The position numbers were made by a program, and so were the translations under genes. The notes beneath the pieces are model-generated. The model saw only the letters and a list, made by a program, of their open reading frames with translations. It did no database searches and had not been told where the DNA came from. A DNA stretch of 64,000 nt, taken from contig NZ_JAEKFT010000026.1 in NCBI RefSeq assembly GCF_018524365.1, positions 1 to 64,000 on the forward strand. The letters run 5' to 3'. Of this stretch, positions 55,148 to 63,864 are shown one piece after another (position 1 is the stretch's first letter; each line of letters starts with the position of its first letter). Source of the DNA: Denitromonas iodatirespirans (GTDB lineage Bacteria; Pseudomonadota; Gammaproteobacteria; Burkholderiales; Rhodocyclaceae).

Positions 55148-56149
55148 ATGAAGTATCGAAATATTTTCGCATCAACCCTCATCGCAGCGGGGGTCTCCTT
55201 CAGCACACCGGGCGTTGCGCAGACCAAATGGGATATGCCTAACGAGTATTCCGCAACCTCCATCCACGGCGAGGGTGACGTGTACTTCGCTGGGAAGTTG
55301 AAGGAGCTGTCGGGGGGCAAGATCGAGATCGTGCACCACTTCGGCGGCGCACTCGGCTACAAGTCCAAGGATCAGCTCGATGCGGTGGGCGACGGGGCGG
55401 TGCCGATCGCGAACACCTTCGTTGCCCCACTCGGGGGCGTCGAGAACCTTTTCCTTCTGTCTTCGCTACCCTTCGTCGCCGTCACCCATGCCGAGGCACG
55501 GCAACTCTACGAAACGGCCAAACCCTACTACGAAAAGATTTTCGCCAAGTACAACCAGAAGCTTCTGTATTCCTCGCCGTGGCCGCCGAGCGGGCTGTGG
55601 GGCAAGAAGCCGCTCGACAGCATGGACGCGCTGAAGGCCGTCAAGCTTCGGACCTACGACGTGCCGGGCACGCAGACCTTCCGCGCCGCCGGTGCCGCAC
55701 CGGTGCAGTTGAGCTGGGCCGACGTCGTTCCGCAGCTGGGCACCGGCGGCATCGACGCCGTACTGACCTCTGCCGAGGCCGGCCTGAGCTCGCGCTTCAA
55801 CGAGCACCTCAGCCATTTCACCGAGATCAACTACGCGAGCCCGCTGAACATGGTGACGATCAATCTCGACACCTGGAATGCGCTCTCCCCCGAGCTGCAG
55901 CAGGCCGTCACCAAAGCGGCTGCCGCCGCCGACGAACATACGTGGGCAGCGATGGCGGCACGCGTCGACCAGAATTACCAGGAAGCAGCGAAGCGAGGCG
56001 TTCAGGTCGTCACGGAGGCTCCTGCCGGCTATCGCGCGGCGCTCTCCAAATTCGGCGCCGCCGCGCTTGCCGACTGGAAGTCCAGCATGGGTAGCGACGG
56101 CGAGGCGATCGTCAGCAAATACCGGACGCGTGTCGGACGTGCCGAGTGA
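55148..56149 (+). CDS. dctP: TRAP transporter solute-binding protein (DctP type)
   Basis: A 333-residue periplasmic binding protein. A signal peptide (IFASTLIAAGVSFSTPGVA) is followed by the DctP fold: EGDVYFAGKLKELSGGKIEI near residue 40, LFLLSSLPFVAV near 101 and LRTYDVPGTQTFRAAGAAPV near 168, where an Arg usually binds a carboxylate. It delivers an organic acid or similar anion to DctQM. GAGG 5 nt before the ATG supports the start. The specific substrate is unknown. It is the first of three genes. Confidence 0.9.
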   Translation: MKYRNIFASTLIAAGVSFSTPGVAQTKWDMPNEYSATSIHGEGDVYFAGKLKELSGGKIEIVHHFGGALGYKSKDQLDAVGDGAVPIANTFVAPLGGVENLFLLSSLPFVAVTHAEARQLYETAKPYYEKIFAKYNQKLLYSSPWPPSGLWGKKPLDSMDALKAVKLRTYDVPGTQTFRAAGAAPVQLSWADVVPQLGTGGIDAVLTSAEAGLSSRFNEHLSHFTEINYASPLNMVTINLDTWNALSPELQQAVTKAAAAADEHTWAAMAARVDQNYQEAAKRGVQVVTEAPAGYRAALSKFGAAALADWKSSMGSDGEAIVSKYRTRVGRAE

Positions 56150-56732
56150 GCCGCGCCAGGTGCCGCTGACGCACACAGGAGAGGCACGCCCCATCGCCAC
56201 CGCGGCTCGCCTCATCAACGCCGCAGCCTACGGCTTGTCCCGAGTGGCTGCGGCGATCGCCGCGATCACCATGGTCCTGGTGGTCGCGCTGATCATGGTG
56301 GAAATCGTGCTGCGCGGGGCGTTCGCCACCTCGACGTTCATCATGGACGAGTTTGTCGGCTACGGAGTGGCGGCCATCACCTTCTTGTCGCTCGGGTATG
56401 CGTTGGAAAGCGGTTCGCTGATCCGGGTGAACGTGTTGCTCACGCACCTGGGAAACGGGATCGTGCGCCGCTTGGTTGAAGCGTTCTGCGTCGGCACCAC
56501 GCTGGCGCTGGCGGTTTTCATCGCCTGGTATTTCTGGAAGAGTGTTGCCCGCAGTTGGGCCCGCGGCTCGGTGAGCGAAACCGTCGCCCAGGTGCCGCTG
56601 TGGATCCCCGAGGGCCTGGTGCTGATCGGCCTGTCGATCTTCGCCTTGCAACTCCTCGCCTATCTGCTCCGGGTCCTGACCGGCGGGCAACTGATCGGCG
56701 ACGACATCACGGCGGAAGGTCATGGAGAGTGA
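56139..56732 (+). CDS. dctQ: TRAP transporter small permease (DctQ type)
   Basis: About 197 residues with four membrane helices. IMVEIVLRGAFATSTFIMDEFVGY near residue 50-73 is the typical DctQ segment after the first helix, and EGLVLIGLSIFALQLLAYL is in the last helix. The frame starts at a GTG; 56139 is a guess among GTGs at 56130, 56139 and 56160, all of which overlap or abut the dctP end. Its function is to link the binding protein to the large permease. Confidence 0.83.
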   Translation: MPSEPRQVPLTHTGEARPIATAARLINAAAYGLSRVAAAIAAITMVLVVALIMVEIVLRGAFATSTFIMDEFVGYGVAAITFLSLGYALESGSLIRVNVLLTHLGNGIVRRLVEAFCVGTTLALAVFIAWYFWKSVARSWARGSVSETVAQVPLWIPEGLVLIGLSIFALQLLAYLLRVLTGGQLIGDDITAEGHGE

Positions 56733-56741
56733 GGCACTGCA

Positions 56742-58052
56742 ATGGATGCATTTCTAACGGGCCTCGCGGTCCTCGGTCTGATCGTGCTGTACATCGGGCT
56801 TGGGACCTGGGTTTTCGCTGGCTTGATGCTGGTGAGCGTCACCTCGCTCGGGCTAATTCTCGACTTTCCGGTCGATCGTATCGGCGCCATCGCCAAGTCC
56901 ATTCTGTGGCGCAGCTCGAGCACCTGGGAGCTGGTGGCGATTCCGCTGTTCATCTGGATGGGCGAGATCATTTTCCGCACCGACATCGCCGACCGCCTGT
57001 TTCGCGGGCTCACGCCCTTCGTCGCACGCATTCCCGGTGGGCTGCTGCACACCAATGTCACCGGGTGCACACTGTTCGCCGCGGTCAGTGGCTCGAGCGC
57101 CGCGACCACGGCCATGGTGGGCAAAATCACCAGCTCCGCGCTCGCGGACAGGAACTACGACACCAACCTGTCGATCGGCTCCCTGGCCGGCGCCGGCAGT
57201 CTGGGCCTGCTGATTCCGCCGTCGATCGTGATGATCGTTTATGGGGTCTTGGCTGAAGTGTCGATCTCGCGGCTGTTCGCCGCGGGGCTGCTGCCGGGCC
57301 TGCTCATCGCCGGGCTGTACTCGGGCTACATCATGCTGCGCTGCTTCATCAACCCCGAGCTGTCACCCAAGGGGGACGAGCGCTACCGTCTGACGGATCG
57401 GCTGCGCGCCATCCTCGATCTGTCGCCGGTGCTCGCGCTCATCGTCATCGTCCTCGGCGGCATGTATGCCGGCCTGGTAACGCCGTCGGAGGCCGCGGCG
57501 GTCGGCGTCACGGCAACGCTCGCAATCACCGTGCTCATGCGCGAACTGACCTGGCGAATCTTCGTCGACTCGCTGATGGGAGCCGTCAAGGTCTCCTGCA
57601 TGGTGTGCTCGATTCTCGTCGCCGCGGCCTTGCTGTCCACCGCGATGGGCTACCTGCATGTCCCCGCCGAGTTGGCGAAGGCAATCGATGCGCTCAGTCT
57701 GTCGCCCTACCAGCTGCTGCTGATGCTCGCCCTCTTCTACATCATGCTCGGGCTGTTCCTCGATGGCATCTCGATCGTCGTGATGAGCCTGCCGATCACG
57801 TTTCCCCTGGCGACGATGGCCGGCTTCGACCCGGTTTGGTTCGGCATCTTCCTCGTGCTCATGGTCGAACTCGGCCAGGTCACGCCCCCCGTGGGCTTCA
57901 ATCTGTTCGTCCTCCAAGGAATCACGGGGCATCCGATCGGCCGCATCGCCTACGCAGCACTGCCGTTCTTTGCCCTGATGTGCTTGGGCGTGGTGATCAT
58001 CACCCTCTTCCCCGACATCGCCCTCTGGCTCCCCCGACAGATGTTCGGCTGA
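56742..58052 (+). CDS. dctM: TRAP transporter large permease (DctM type)
   Basis: A 436-residue permease with about 12 membrane helices. It has the DctM segments FAAVSGSSAATTAMVGKI near residue 108, YDTNLSIGSLAGAGSLGLLIPPS near 138 and LGLFLDGISIVVMSLPI near 335. FLVLMVELGQVTPPVGFNLFVLQGI near 370 is a family hallmark. It carries out sodium-coupled uptake with DctP and DctQ. No regulator or catabolic genes flank the operon, so the substrate stays open. Confidence 0.92.
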   Translation: MDAFLTGLAVLGLIVLYIGLGTWVFAGLMLVSVTSLGLILDFPVDRIGAIAKSILWRSSSTWELVAIPLFIWMGEIIFRTDIADRLFRGLTPFVARIPGGLLHTNVTGCTLFAAVSGSSAATTAMVGKITSSALADRNYDTNLSIGSLAGAGSLGLLIPPSIVMIVYGVLAEVSISRLFAAGLLPGLLIAGLYSGYIMLRCFINPELSPKGDERYRLTDRLRAILDLSPVLALIVIVLGGMYAGLVTPSEAAAVGVTATLAITVLMRELTWRIFVDSLMGAVKVSCMVCSILVAAALLSTAMGYLHVPAELAKAIDALSLSPYQLLLMLALFYIMLGLFLDGISIVVMSLPITFPLATMAGFDPVWFGIFLVLMVELGQVTPPVGFNLFVLQGITGHPIGRIAYAALPFFALMCLGVVIITLFPDIALWLPRQMFG

Positions 58053-58087
58053 ACATCGCGTGGCATGTGCAGATTGGGGAAGCAGGC

Positions 58088-58202
58088 GTAATCTGGACAA
58101 GGCCCGTAGGGCCATCTCCGGGATTCGTCGGTAGTCGATCGCGGGCCCCAGACGCGCCATTGCTGACGTAGGGCACAATAGCCGAAGGGCATGGCGCCCT
58201 AC
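58088..58202. repeat. Interspersed palindromic repeat, copy 3, with small hairpin element
   Basis: GTAATCTGGAC, AAGGCCCGTAGGGCC and CCGGGATTCGTCGGTAG align with copy 1; the right arm is lost. It runs into CCCAGACGCGCCATTGCTGAC and then a separate hairpin, GTAGGGC (58168-58174) to GCCCTAC (58196-58202). The same flank and a decayed form of the hairpin follow copy 2. Confidence 0.82.
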
Positions 58203-58247
58203 ATCAGCCTTTCCGATAAATACCATCTCAACATATTGGATTCGAAA

Positions 58248-58463
58248 ATGGCCGCAGTAGAGAGAGTCAAGGGACCTGCTTCATACTTTCCCTCCATCGA
58301 GAAAAAATATGGAAAACCCATCGACTATTGGTTGAACCTGGTTGGTGAGGTCACGGACAAGAAGCACATGGAAATTGTCGCTTGGCTGAAAGCCGAGCAT
58401 GGATTGGGGCACGGGCATGCCAATGCAATCGTTGCGCATGTCATGGTGTCACGAGCCAAATGA
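58248..58463 (+). CDS. Small DUF4287-like protein
   Basis: A 71-residue protein beginning MAAVERVKGPASYFPSIEKK and ending with GLGHGHANAIVAHVM, a pattern I associate with DUF4287 proteins of unknown function. The ATG at 58248 is chosen over an upstream in-frame ATG because that one lies inside the hairpin element. It is bracketed by two repeat copies. Confidence 0.75.
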   Translation: MAAVERVKGPASYFPSIEKKYGKPIDYWLNLVGEVTDKKHMEIVAWLKAEHGLGHGHANAIVAHVMVSRAK

Positions 58464-58470
58464 AGAAAGC

Positions 58471-58560
58471 GTAGCCCGGGCGGGACCGGCAGGGTCGCCC
58501 CGGGATTCATCGGCAATCGTTCGCTGACCCCGGATGGCGCTTCGCGCCATCCGGGCGACG
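58471..58560. repeat. Interspersed palindromic repeat, copy 4
   Basis: About 90 bp from GTAGCCCGGGC to its near-inverse GCCATCCGGGCGAC. The middle CGGGATTCATCGG and the segment CGCTGACCCCGGAT are shared with copy 1. It starts 8 bp after the DUF4287-like gene. Confidence 0.83.
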
Positions 58561-58676
58561 CATCCCTTCCGTTTGCCATACGCGCCGCAGCGGGCCCTGC
58601 CGGGTTTAGCCCCTCCTCTGTGTCAGAGACCTCTCACCTGCTTGGCACGGCGCCCTCCTTTGACGACCTCCGACCG

Positions 58677-58694
58677 CTGTCACCGCATTGTCAT
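58677..58694 (+). promoter_or_regulatory. Pho box upstream of the PhoX gene
   Basis: CTGTCAC, CGCA, TTGTCAT: two 7-bp half-sites spaced 4 bp apart closely match the PhoB-binding consensus CTGTCAT-N4-CTGTCAT. It lies about 90 bp before the start of a phosphate-scavenging enzyme, the expected distance. The rest of the intergenic region (58561-58786) holds no other gene. Confidence 0.72.
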
Positions 58695-58786
58695 CGGCAC
58701 CGACAAATTTCCGTAACCCAATCCCGATACCGTCGCGCTCTGCCCCCGCCCTCACGGGGAAACCAACAATCACAGAGGACGCGACC

Positions 58787-60688
58787 ATGAAGCACGATGA
58801 CGGGATTTCCAACACCTCGGGCAACCGCCCGTTCGAAGACGTACTCGACGTGAACCTGCAGCGCCGCAAGGTGCTGGCCGGCGGTTTGGCCGGTGCGGCG
58901 ATGGGCTTCTTCGCCAGCCCCGCGCTGGCCGGCATGAAGGGCTGGGGCAAGGATGACGACGCCGCGCGTGGCCACGGCCGCGGTCGTCCGCGCAGCCGGC
59001 TGCTGGGCTTCGCGCCGGTGCCGGTGGCCGAGGGCAATGGCCCGTGGCCGTCGATCTCGGCCGACTATGATTACCAGGTGCTGATCCCCTGGGGCGAGCC
59101 GCTCGAGCCGGGTGGCCCGGCCTACCAGTGGCCGCCGAGCGCCGCCGACCAGGCGCGCCAGATCGGCATCGGCCATGACGGCATGTGGTTCTTCCCGATG
59201 GACGACAAAGCCTGTCGCGACGATGACGACCGCGCCCACTGGGGCCGCCATGCCGGCCGCTGGCAAGGTGGCGAGAACCGCCACGGCATGCTGGCGATCA
59301 ACCATGAATTCGGCACCAACGCGCATGTGCTGGGCAAGGCCATGCCGGACAACCTGGACGATGTGCGCACCTCGCAGCACGCGCACGGCATGTCGGTGGT
59401 CGAGATCAAGAAGGTCGGCCGCAGCTGGCGCCAGGTGGAGAGCGCCAACGCGCGCCGCATCCACGCCAACACGCCGGTGGCCTTCAGCGGCCCGGTGGCC
59501 GGCCACGCGCTGCTCGCCACGCCGAACGGCAACATCCCGCTGGGCACGCTCAACAACTGCGCCAACGGCCACACGCCGTGGGGCACCTACCTCACCTGCG
59601 AGGAAAACTTCAACGGCTACTTCGGCGCCAGCGGTGCCTGGAGTGCCACCGAGGCGCAAAAGCGCTACGGCTTCTCGGCCAACGGTTTCGACTACGGCTG
59701 GCATCTGTTCGACCGCCGCTTCGACCTGTCGGACGAGGACTACCGCAACGAAGAAAACCGCTTCGGCTGGGTGGTCGAGGTCGATCCCTTCGACGCCACC
59801 CAGACGCCGGTCAAGCGCACCGCGCTGGGCCGCTTCAAGCACGAGGGCGTGGCGATCACCGAAGGGCGCGGCAAGCGCGTGGTGGCCTACATGGGTGACG
59901 ACGAGCGCTTCGACTACATCTACAAGTTCGTCTCCGACGACAACTGGAAGAAGATGCGTCGCGCCGGCAAGAGCCCGCTCGACCACGGCAAGCTGTACGC
60001 GGCCAAGTTCAACGACGACGGTACCGGCCAGTGGCTGGAGCTGAGCATCGACAACCCGGCGCTGGCCGCCCGCTTTGCCGATCAGGCCGAGGTGCTGACC
60101 TACGCCCGCATGGCCGCCGACGTGCTCGGCGCCACGCCGATGGACCGCCCCGAGTGGACCACCGTGGCGCCCAACGGCGACGTCTATTGCACGCTCACCA
60201 ACAACAGCAAGCGCACCGTGGCCGACGCCGCCAACCCGATGGCGCCGAACCCGGACGGCCACATCATCCGCTGGCATGACACCGACCAGCATGTGGGCAC
60301 CACCTTCACCTGGGACATCTTCCTGATCGCCAAGGACACCCACGGCACCGAAGACAGCTTTGCCTCGCCGGACGGCCTGTGGGCCGACCCGGACGGGCGC
60401 CTGTTCATCCAGACCGACGGCGGCCAGAAGGACGGGCTGAACAACCAGATGCTGGTGGCCGACACCAAGACCGGCGAGATCCGCCGCCTCTTCACCGGCG
60501 TGAGCGGCGACGAGATCACCGGCATCACCGTCACACCGGACCGCCGTACCCTGTTCATCAACATGCAGCATCCGGGTGAGGGCGACCCCACGGTCGCCAA
60601 CTTCCCGGCCGAGCTCGATGGCGTGACCGTACCGCGCGACTGCACCATCGTCATCACCCGCAAGGACGGCGGCATCATCGGCTCCTGA
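58787..60688 (+). CDS. PhoX-family (DUF839) alkaline phosphatase, Tat-exported
   Basis: A 633-residue protein. A twin-arginine signal (LQRRKVLAGGLAGAAMG, near residue 24-40) marks export of a folded protein. Typical DUF839 segments are MLAINHEFGTNA near 170, WGTYLTCEENFNGYFG near 270, RFKHEGVAIT near 350 and EDSFASPDGLWADPDGRLFIQTDGG near 525. PhoX enzymes use calcium and iron to release phosphate from organic esters. AGAGGAC 6 nt upstream supports the ATG at 58787; an earlier in-frame ATG lies close to the Pho box. A Pho box upstream points to control by phosphate starvation. Confidence 0.88.
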   Translation: MKHDDGISNTSGNRPFEDVLDVNLQRRKVLAGGLAGAAMGFFASPALAGMKGWGKDDDAARGHGRGRPRSRLLGFAPVPVAEGNGPWPSISADYDYQVLIPWGEPLEPGGPAYQWPPSAADQARQIGIGHDGMWFFPMDDKACRDDDDRAHWGRHAGRWQGGENRHGMLAINHEFGTNAHVLGKAMPDNLDDVRTSQHAHGMSVVEIKKVGRSWRQVESANARRIHANTPVAFSGPVAGHALLATPNGNIPLGTLNNCANGHTPWGTYLTCEENFNGYFGASGAWSATEAQKRYGFSANGFDYGWHLFDRRFDLSDEDYRNEENRFGWVVEVDPFDATQTPVKRTALGRFKHEGVAITEGRGKRVVAYMGDDERFDYIYKFVSDDNWKKMRRAGKSPLDHGKLYAAKFNDDGTGQWLELSIDNPALAARFADQAEVLTYARMAADVLGATPMDRPEWTTVAPNGDVYCTLTNNSKRTVADAANPMAPNPDGHIIRWHDTDQHVGTTFTWDIFLIAKDTHGTEDSFASPDGLWADPDGRLFIQTDGGQKDGLNNQMLVADTKTGEIRRLFTGVSGDEITGITVTPDRRTLFINMQHPGEGDPTVANFPAELDGVTVPRDCTIVITRKDGGIIGS

Positions 60689-60707
60689 GCCACCGCGTCG
60701 TCCTGAC

Positions 60708-60744
60708 AAAAAGCCCGGCAGGCGCCCGCCTGCCGGGCTTTTTC
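60708..60744. terminator. Bidirectional rho-independent terminator
   Basis: AAAAAGCCCGGCAGGCG pairs with GCCTGCCGGGCTTTTT around a short CCC loop. It serves the convergent PhoX gene and LuxR-type regulator gene. Confidence 0.93.
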
Positions 60745-60756
60745 ATGGCGGAGGCG

Positions 60757-61473
60757 TCAGCCCAGCAGGCGGGCGCGCAGGGCGATCTTGTTATGCACGT
60801 CGAGTTTGCGAAAGCAGCTCTGGAGATGGGTGCGCACCGTGGTCGGCGACACCTTGAGCTGGCGGGCAATACGCTTGTAGTCGGCGCCGTCGGCATAGGC
60901 GCGGGCAATCTGGTGCTCGCGTGCGGTGAGCAGCTCGGCGGCATCCGGCCCAGCCGGCGCGAGCGGCGCATCCGGCTCGGCCAGCAGCACGAAGGGAATC
61001 GCGAAGGCCGCCGCCTGCGTCTGTGCCGGGCTGAACGGCCGCGTGCGATCTTCGCGGTATAGCGTGAGCCAGCGCAGGCCGCCGGCATCGCTGCTGCGCA
61101 CGCCGCACAGCATCAGCTGGCCGACATGATGCTGGCGCAGGCAGTCGCGCACCGGCGCGGTCGCCGCATCGGCCAGGTCCGGCTCCACCGCCACGTTCTG
61201 CAGCGCCCGCGGCAGCTCGGCAAAGCGTCGCGCCACCGGGTCGAGGTGGGCGATGCCGGCGTAGTCGGTGAGGATGCGCTCGGAGCGCCCGCGCAATTCG
61301 GCGCTGTGGATGTGCACCGCGCCGCCCGCGTGCTGGCGCCCCTCGCCCCACACCATGCCGTCGAAACCAATCTGCCGGTCCAGCCAGGCCAGCGCCTCGC
61401 GCCGGTAGTCGGCCCGCGCGCCGGTGCGCCCGAGTTCCATCAGCGCGAGCAGGTGCTTGTCATGCTCGTTCAT
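60757..61473 (-). CDS. LuxR-family transcriptional regulator
   Basis: A 238-residue regulator. The C-terminal LuxR/FixJ helix-turn-helix (about 175-235) has LTAREHQIARAYADGADYKR and SPTTVRTHLQSCFRKLDV. The N-terminal part is a GAF/PAS-like sensing domain with no phospho-acceptor Asp pattern, so it is not an obvious response regulator. GGAGGA 7 nt before the ATG at 61473 sets the start. It is divergent from the 3-hydroxybutyrate oligomer hydrolase gene across about 200 bp and may regulate it. Confidence 0.87.
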   Translation of the reverse strand: MNEHDKHLLALMELGRTGARADYRREALAWLDRQIGFDGMVWGEGRQHAGGAVHIHSAELRGRSERILTDYAGIAHLDPVARRFAELPRALQNVAVEPDLADAATAPVRDCLRQHHVGQLMLCGVRSSDAGGLRWLTLYREDRTRPFSPAQTQAAAFAIPFVLLAEPDAPLAPAGPDAAELLTAREHQIARAYADGADYKRIARQLKVSPTTVRTHLQSCFRKLDVHNKIALRARLLG

Positions 61474-61670
61474 GTCGCAGTCCTCCCTGTCGTGGGTGCG
61501 AATCTCATGCATCTGCATGATTCATTTCGCAAGGCTTCGGGGGTAGCTTAGACCGGCCGGCGCACCCCTCAATGCGGGTTTGCCCGCAAGGGCCGCCCGT
61601 CGGTGACATCACCACGGCGCGCCGACGACAAACACAATGACATGCCGAGACACCCACGCAAGGAGGAGAC

Positions 61671-63740
61671 ATGAAACACGACCTGCTGTTCGGTCTGGCC
61701 GGGGCTTTGCTGCTCGCGCCGACCGTCGCGTCGGCCCATTCGGGTTTACCCGGAGGTCTGCGCCATCATGATGTGTCGATCACCGTCCATGAGGGCGACG
61801 ACGACCTGCTCACCGCCGGGCTGGGCAAATCCGGCCTGGCCTCGGCCGTCGCGCCGGCCATTGCCAACCCGCTCGCGCCGACGCCGGCCGAGCTGCGCCG
61901 GCTCAACATCTGGGCCAACTACCGCGCCCTGATCGACACCACCGACGCCGGCGGCTACGGCCGGCTGTTCGGCCCCAACATCGATCTGGCCGGCAACGAT
62001 ACGCTGGGCGAAGGCCTGATCCCCGGCACCGAATACCGCACCAGCCAGAACATCCGCGGCGCCAAGAACGTGACCCTGCTGGTGCAGGTGCCCGAGCACT
62101 TCAACCCGGCCCAGCCGTGCATCGTCGCCGGCCCGTCGAGCGGTTCGCGCGGCGTGTATGGCGCCATCGGCACCACCGGCGAATGGGCGCTCAAGCGCGG
62201 CTGCGCGGTGGCCTACACCGACAAGGGCACCGGCGCCGGCGGCCACGAGCTGGACACCAACACCGTCACCCTGCCCGACGGCACCCTGGCCGACGCGCGC
62301 GACGCCCGCCGCACCGCGCTGTTCCGCGCCGAGCTGAGCGAGCGGGCCCGCCAGGCCTACATCGCCCAGCACCCCAACCGCTACGCCATGAAGCACGCCC
62401 ATTCGCAGGACAACCCTGAGCGCATCTGGGGCGAGTCCACGCTGGCGGCGATCGAGTTCGCCTTCGACGTGCTCAACCGATGGCATGCCACCGGCACCCC
62501 GCATCACCGGCATGGCAAGCGGCTAGGCTATCGCCCCGAAAACACCTTGGTGATCGCCGCCAGCGTGTCCAACGGCGGCGGCGCCGTGGTGGCTGCGGCC
62601 GAGGCCGATCGGCGCGGGTTGATCGACGCCGTGGTAGCTCAGGAGCCGCAGATCAACGTGGCCATGCGCCGCGGCGTGACGGTGACGCGCGGCGGCATGC
62701 CGGTGGCAACGCCGGGCCTGCCGCTGTACGACTACACCACCTTCGCCAACCTGGTGCAGCCCTGCGCCGCGCTGGCCCCCTCGGTGGCCGACAGCCCCTT
62801 CGTCGGCTTCGTGGTGCCGGCCTTCGGCGCCAACCGCTGCACCGCGCTGGTGGCCGCCGGCATGATCGCCGGCAACACCCTGGTCGAGCAGGCCGAAGAC
62901 GCGCTGGCCAAATTGCAGGCCCATGGCTGGGAGCCGGACAGCAACCTGCTGCACGCCTCGCACTTCGGCTTTGCGGTGAGCACGGCAGTCAGCCTGACCT
63001 ATGCCAACGCCTTCATGCGCGCCTCGGTCACCGACAACCTGTGCGGCTACTCGATGGGCACCACCGACGCCGCCGGCCTGCCGGCCCCCCCGGCCGCCAG
63101 CCCGATGCCGACGCTGTGGAGCCTGAACAACGGCGTGCCGCCGTCGACCGGCATCAACCTGATCGCCGAAGATGCCGCCAACGGCCCGATCCGCGAAGCG
63201 CTCGGCGTCTCGACCAGCACCGGGTTGGCCGACTACTACTGGGACGGCGCGCTGTGCCTGCGCGATCTGCTGGCCGAACGGCGGGTGCGCCACAGCATCG
63301 CCCAGACGGAGGTGAATGGCCGCCTCAACGGCAAGCCGACGCTGATCGTGCACGGGCGCTCGGATGCGCTGGTGCCGGTCAACCACACCTCGCGCCCCTA
63401 CCTCGGCCTGAACAAGCTGGCCGAAGGCAAGCGCAGCCGGCTGAGCTACATCGAGGTCACCAACGCCCAGCACTTCGAGGCCTTCCTGCCCTTCCCCGGC
63501 TACGACAGCCGCTTCATTCCGCTGCACTACTACGGCGGCATGGCACTCGACATGATGTGGAAACACCTGACCGAAGGCGCACCGCTGCCGCCCTCGCAGG
63601 TAGTGCACACCACGCCGCGCGGCGGCGCGCCGGGCGCAGCGCCAGCGCTGACCACCGCCAACCTGCCGCCGATCCGCATCAACCCGGCCCCGGCCGAGCG
63701 CATCACGGTGCACGGCGGCCATGTGAGTCTGCCGAACTGA
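61671..63740 (+). CDS. D-(-)-3-hydroxybutyrate oligomer hydrolase
   Basis: A 689-residue secreted or periplasmic esterase with a signal peptide (LLFGLAGALLLAPTVASA). The lipase-type box is ASVSNGGGAVV with the likely nucleophile Ser300. TLLVQVPEHFNPAQPCIV near residue 135 and IVHGRSDALVPVNHTSR near 560, with the likely catalytic Asp, are also present; HFEAF near 605 carries the probable catalytic His. The family cuts 3-hydroxybutyrate dimers and oligomers to monomers. AAGGAGG lies before the ATG. Confidence 0.9.
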   Translation: MKHDLLFGLAGALLLAPTVASAHSGLPGGLRHHDVSITVHEGDDDLLTAGLGKSGLASAVAPAIANPLAPTPAELRRLNIWANYRALIDTTDAGGYGRLFGPNIDLAGNDTLGEGLIPGTEYRTSQNIRGAKNVTLLVQVPEHFNPAQPCIVAGPSSGSRGVYGAIGTTGEWALKRGCAVAYTDKGTGAGGHELDTNTVTLPDGTLADARDARRTALFRAELSERARQAYIAQHPNRYAMKHAHSQDNPERIWGESTLAAIEFAFDVLNRWHATGTPHHRHGKRLGYRPENTLVIAASVSNGGGAVVAAAEADRRGLIDAVVAQEPQINVAMRRGVTVTRGGMPVATPGLPLYDYTTFANLVQPCAALAPSVADSPFVGFVVPAFGANRCTALVAAGMIAGNTLVEQAEDALAKLQAHGWEPDSNLLHASHFGFAVSTAVSLTYANAFMRASVTDNLCGYSMGTTDAAGLPAPPAASPMPTLWSLNNGVPPSTGINLIAEDAANGPIREALGVSTSTGLADYYWDGALCLRDLLAERRVRHSIAQTEVNGRLNGKPTLIVHGRSDALVPVNHTSRPYLGLNKLAEGKRSRLSYIEVTNAQHFEAFLPFPGYDSRFIPLHYYGGMALDMMWKHLTEGAPLPPSQVVHTTPRGGAPGAAPALTTANLPPIRINPAPAERITVHGGHVSLPN

Positions 63741-63763
63741 GTTTCGGCTGAACCGACGCACTG

Positions 63764-63799
63764 AAAAATGACGGGGGGCGCTGCGGCGCCCTTCGTCAT
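63764..63799 (-). terminator. Terminator of the DsbA/FrnE-type gene
   Basis: ATGACGGGGGGCGC (63768-63781) pairs with GCGCCCTTCGTCAT (63786-63799), including two G-T pairs, around a TGCG loop. On the minus strand five T follow. Confidence 0.78.
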
Positions 63800-63864
63800 A
63801 TTGACCGGTCGCGGGCGCGTCTCGACGGGCGATCCGTCTCCCGTGGCGCCCGAACCGGCGCCCC

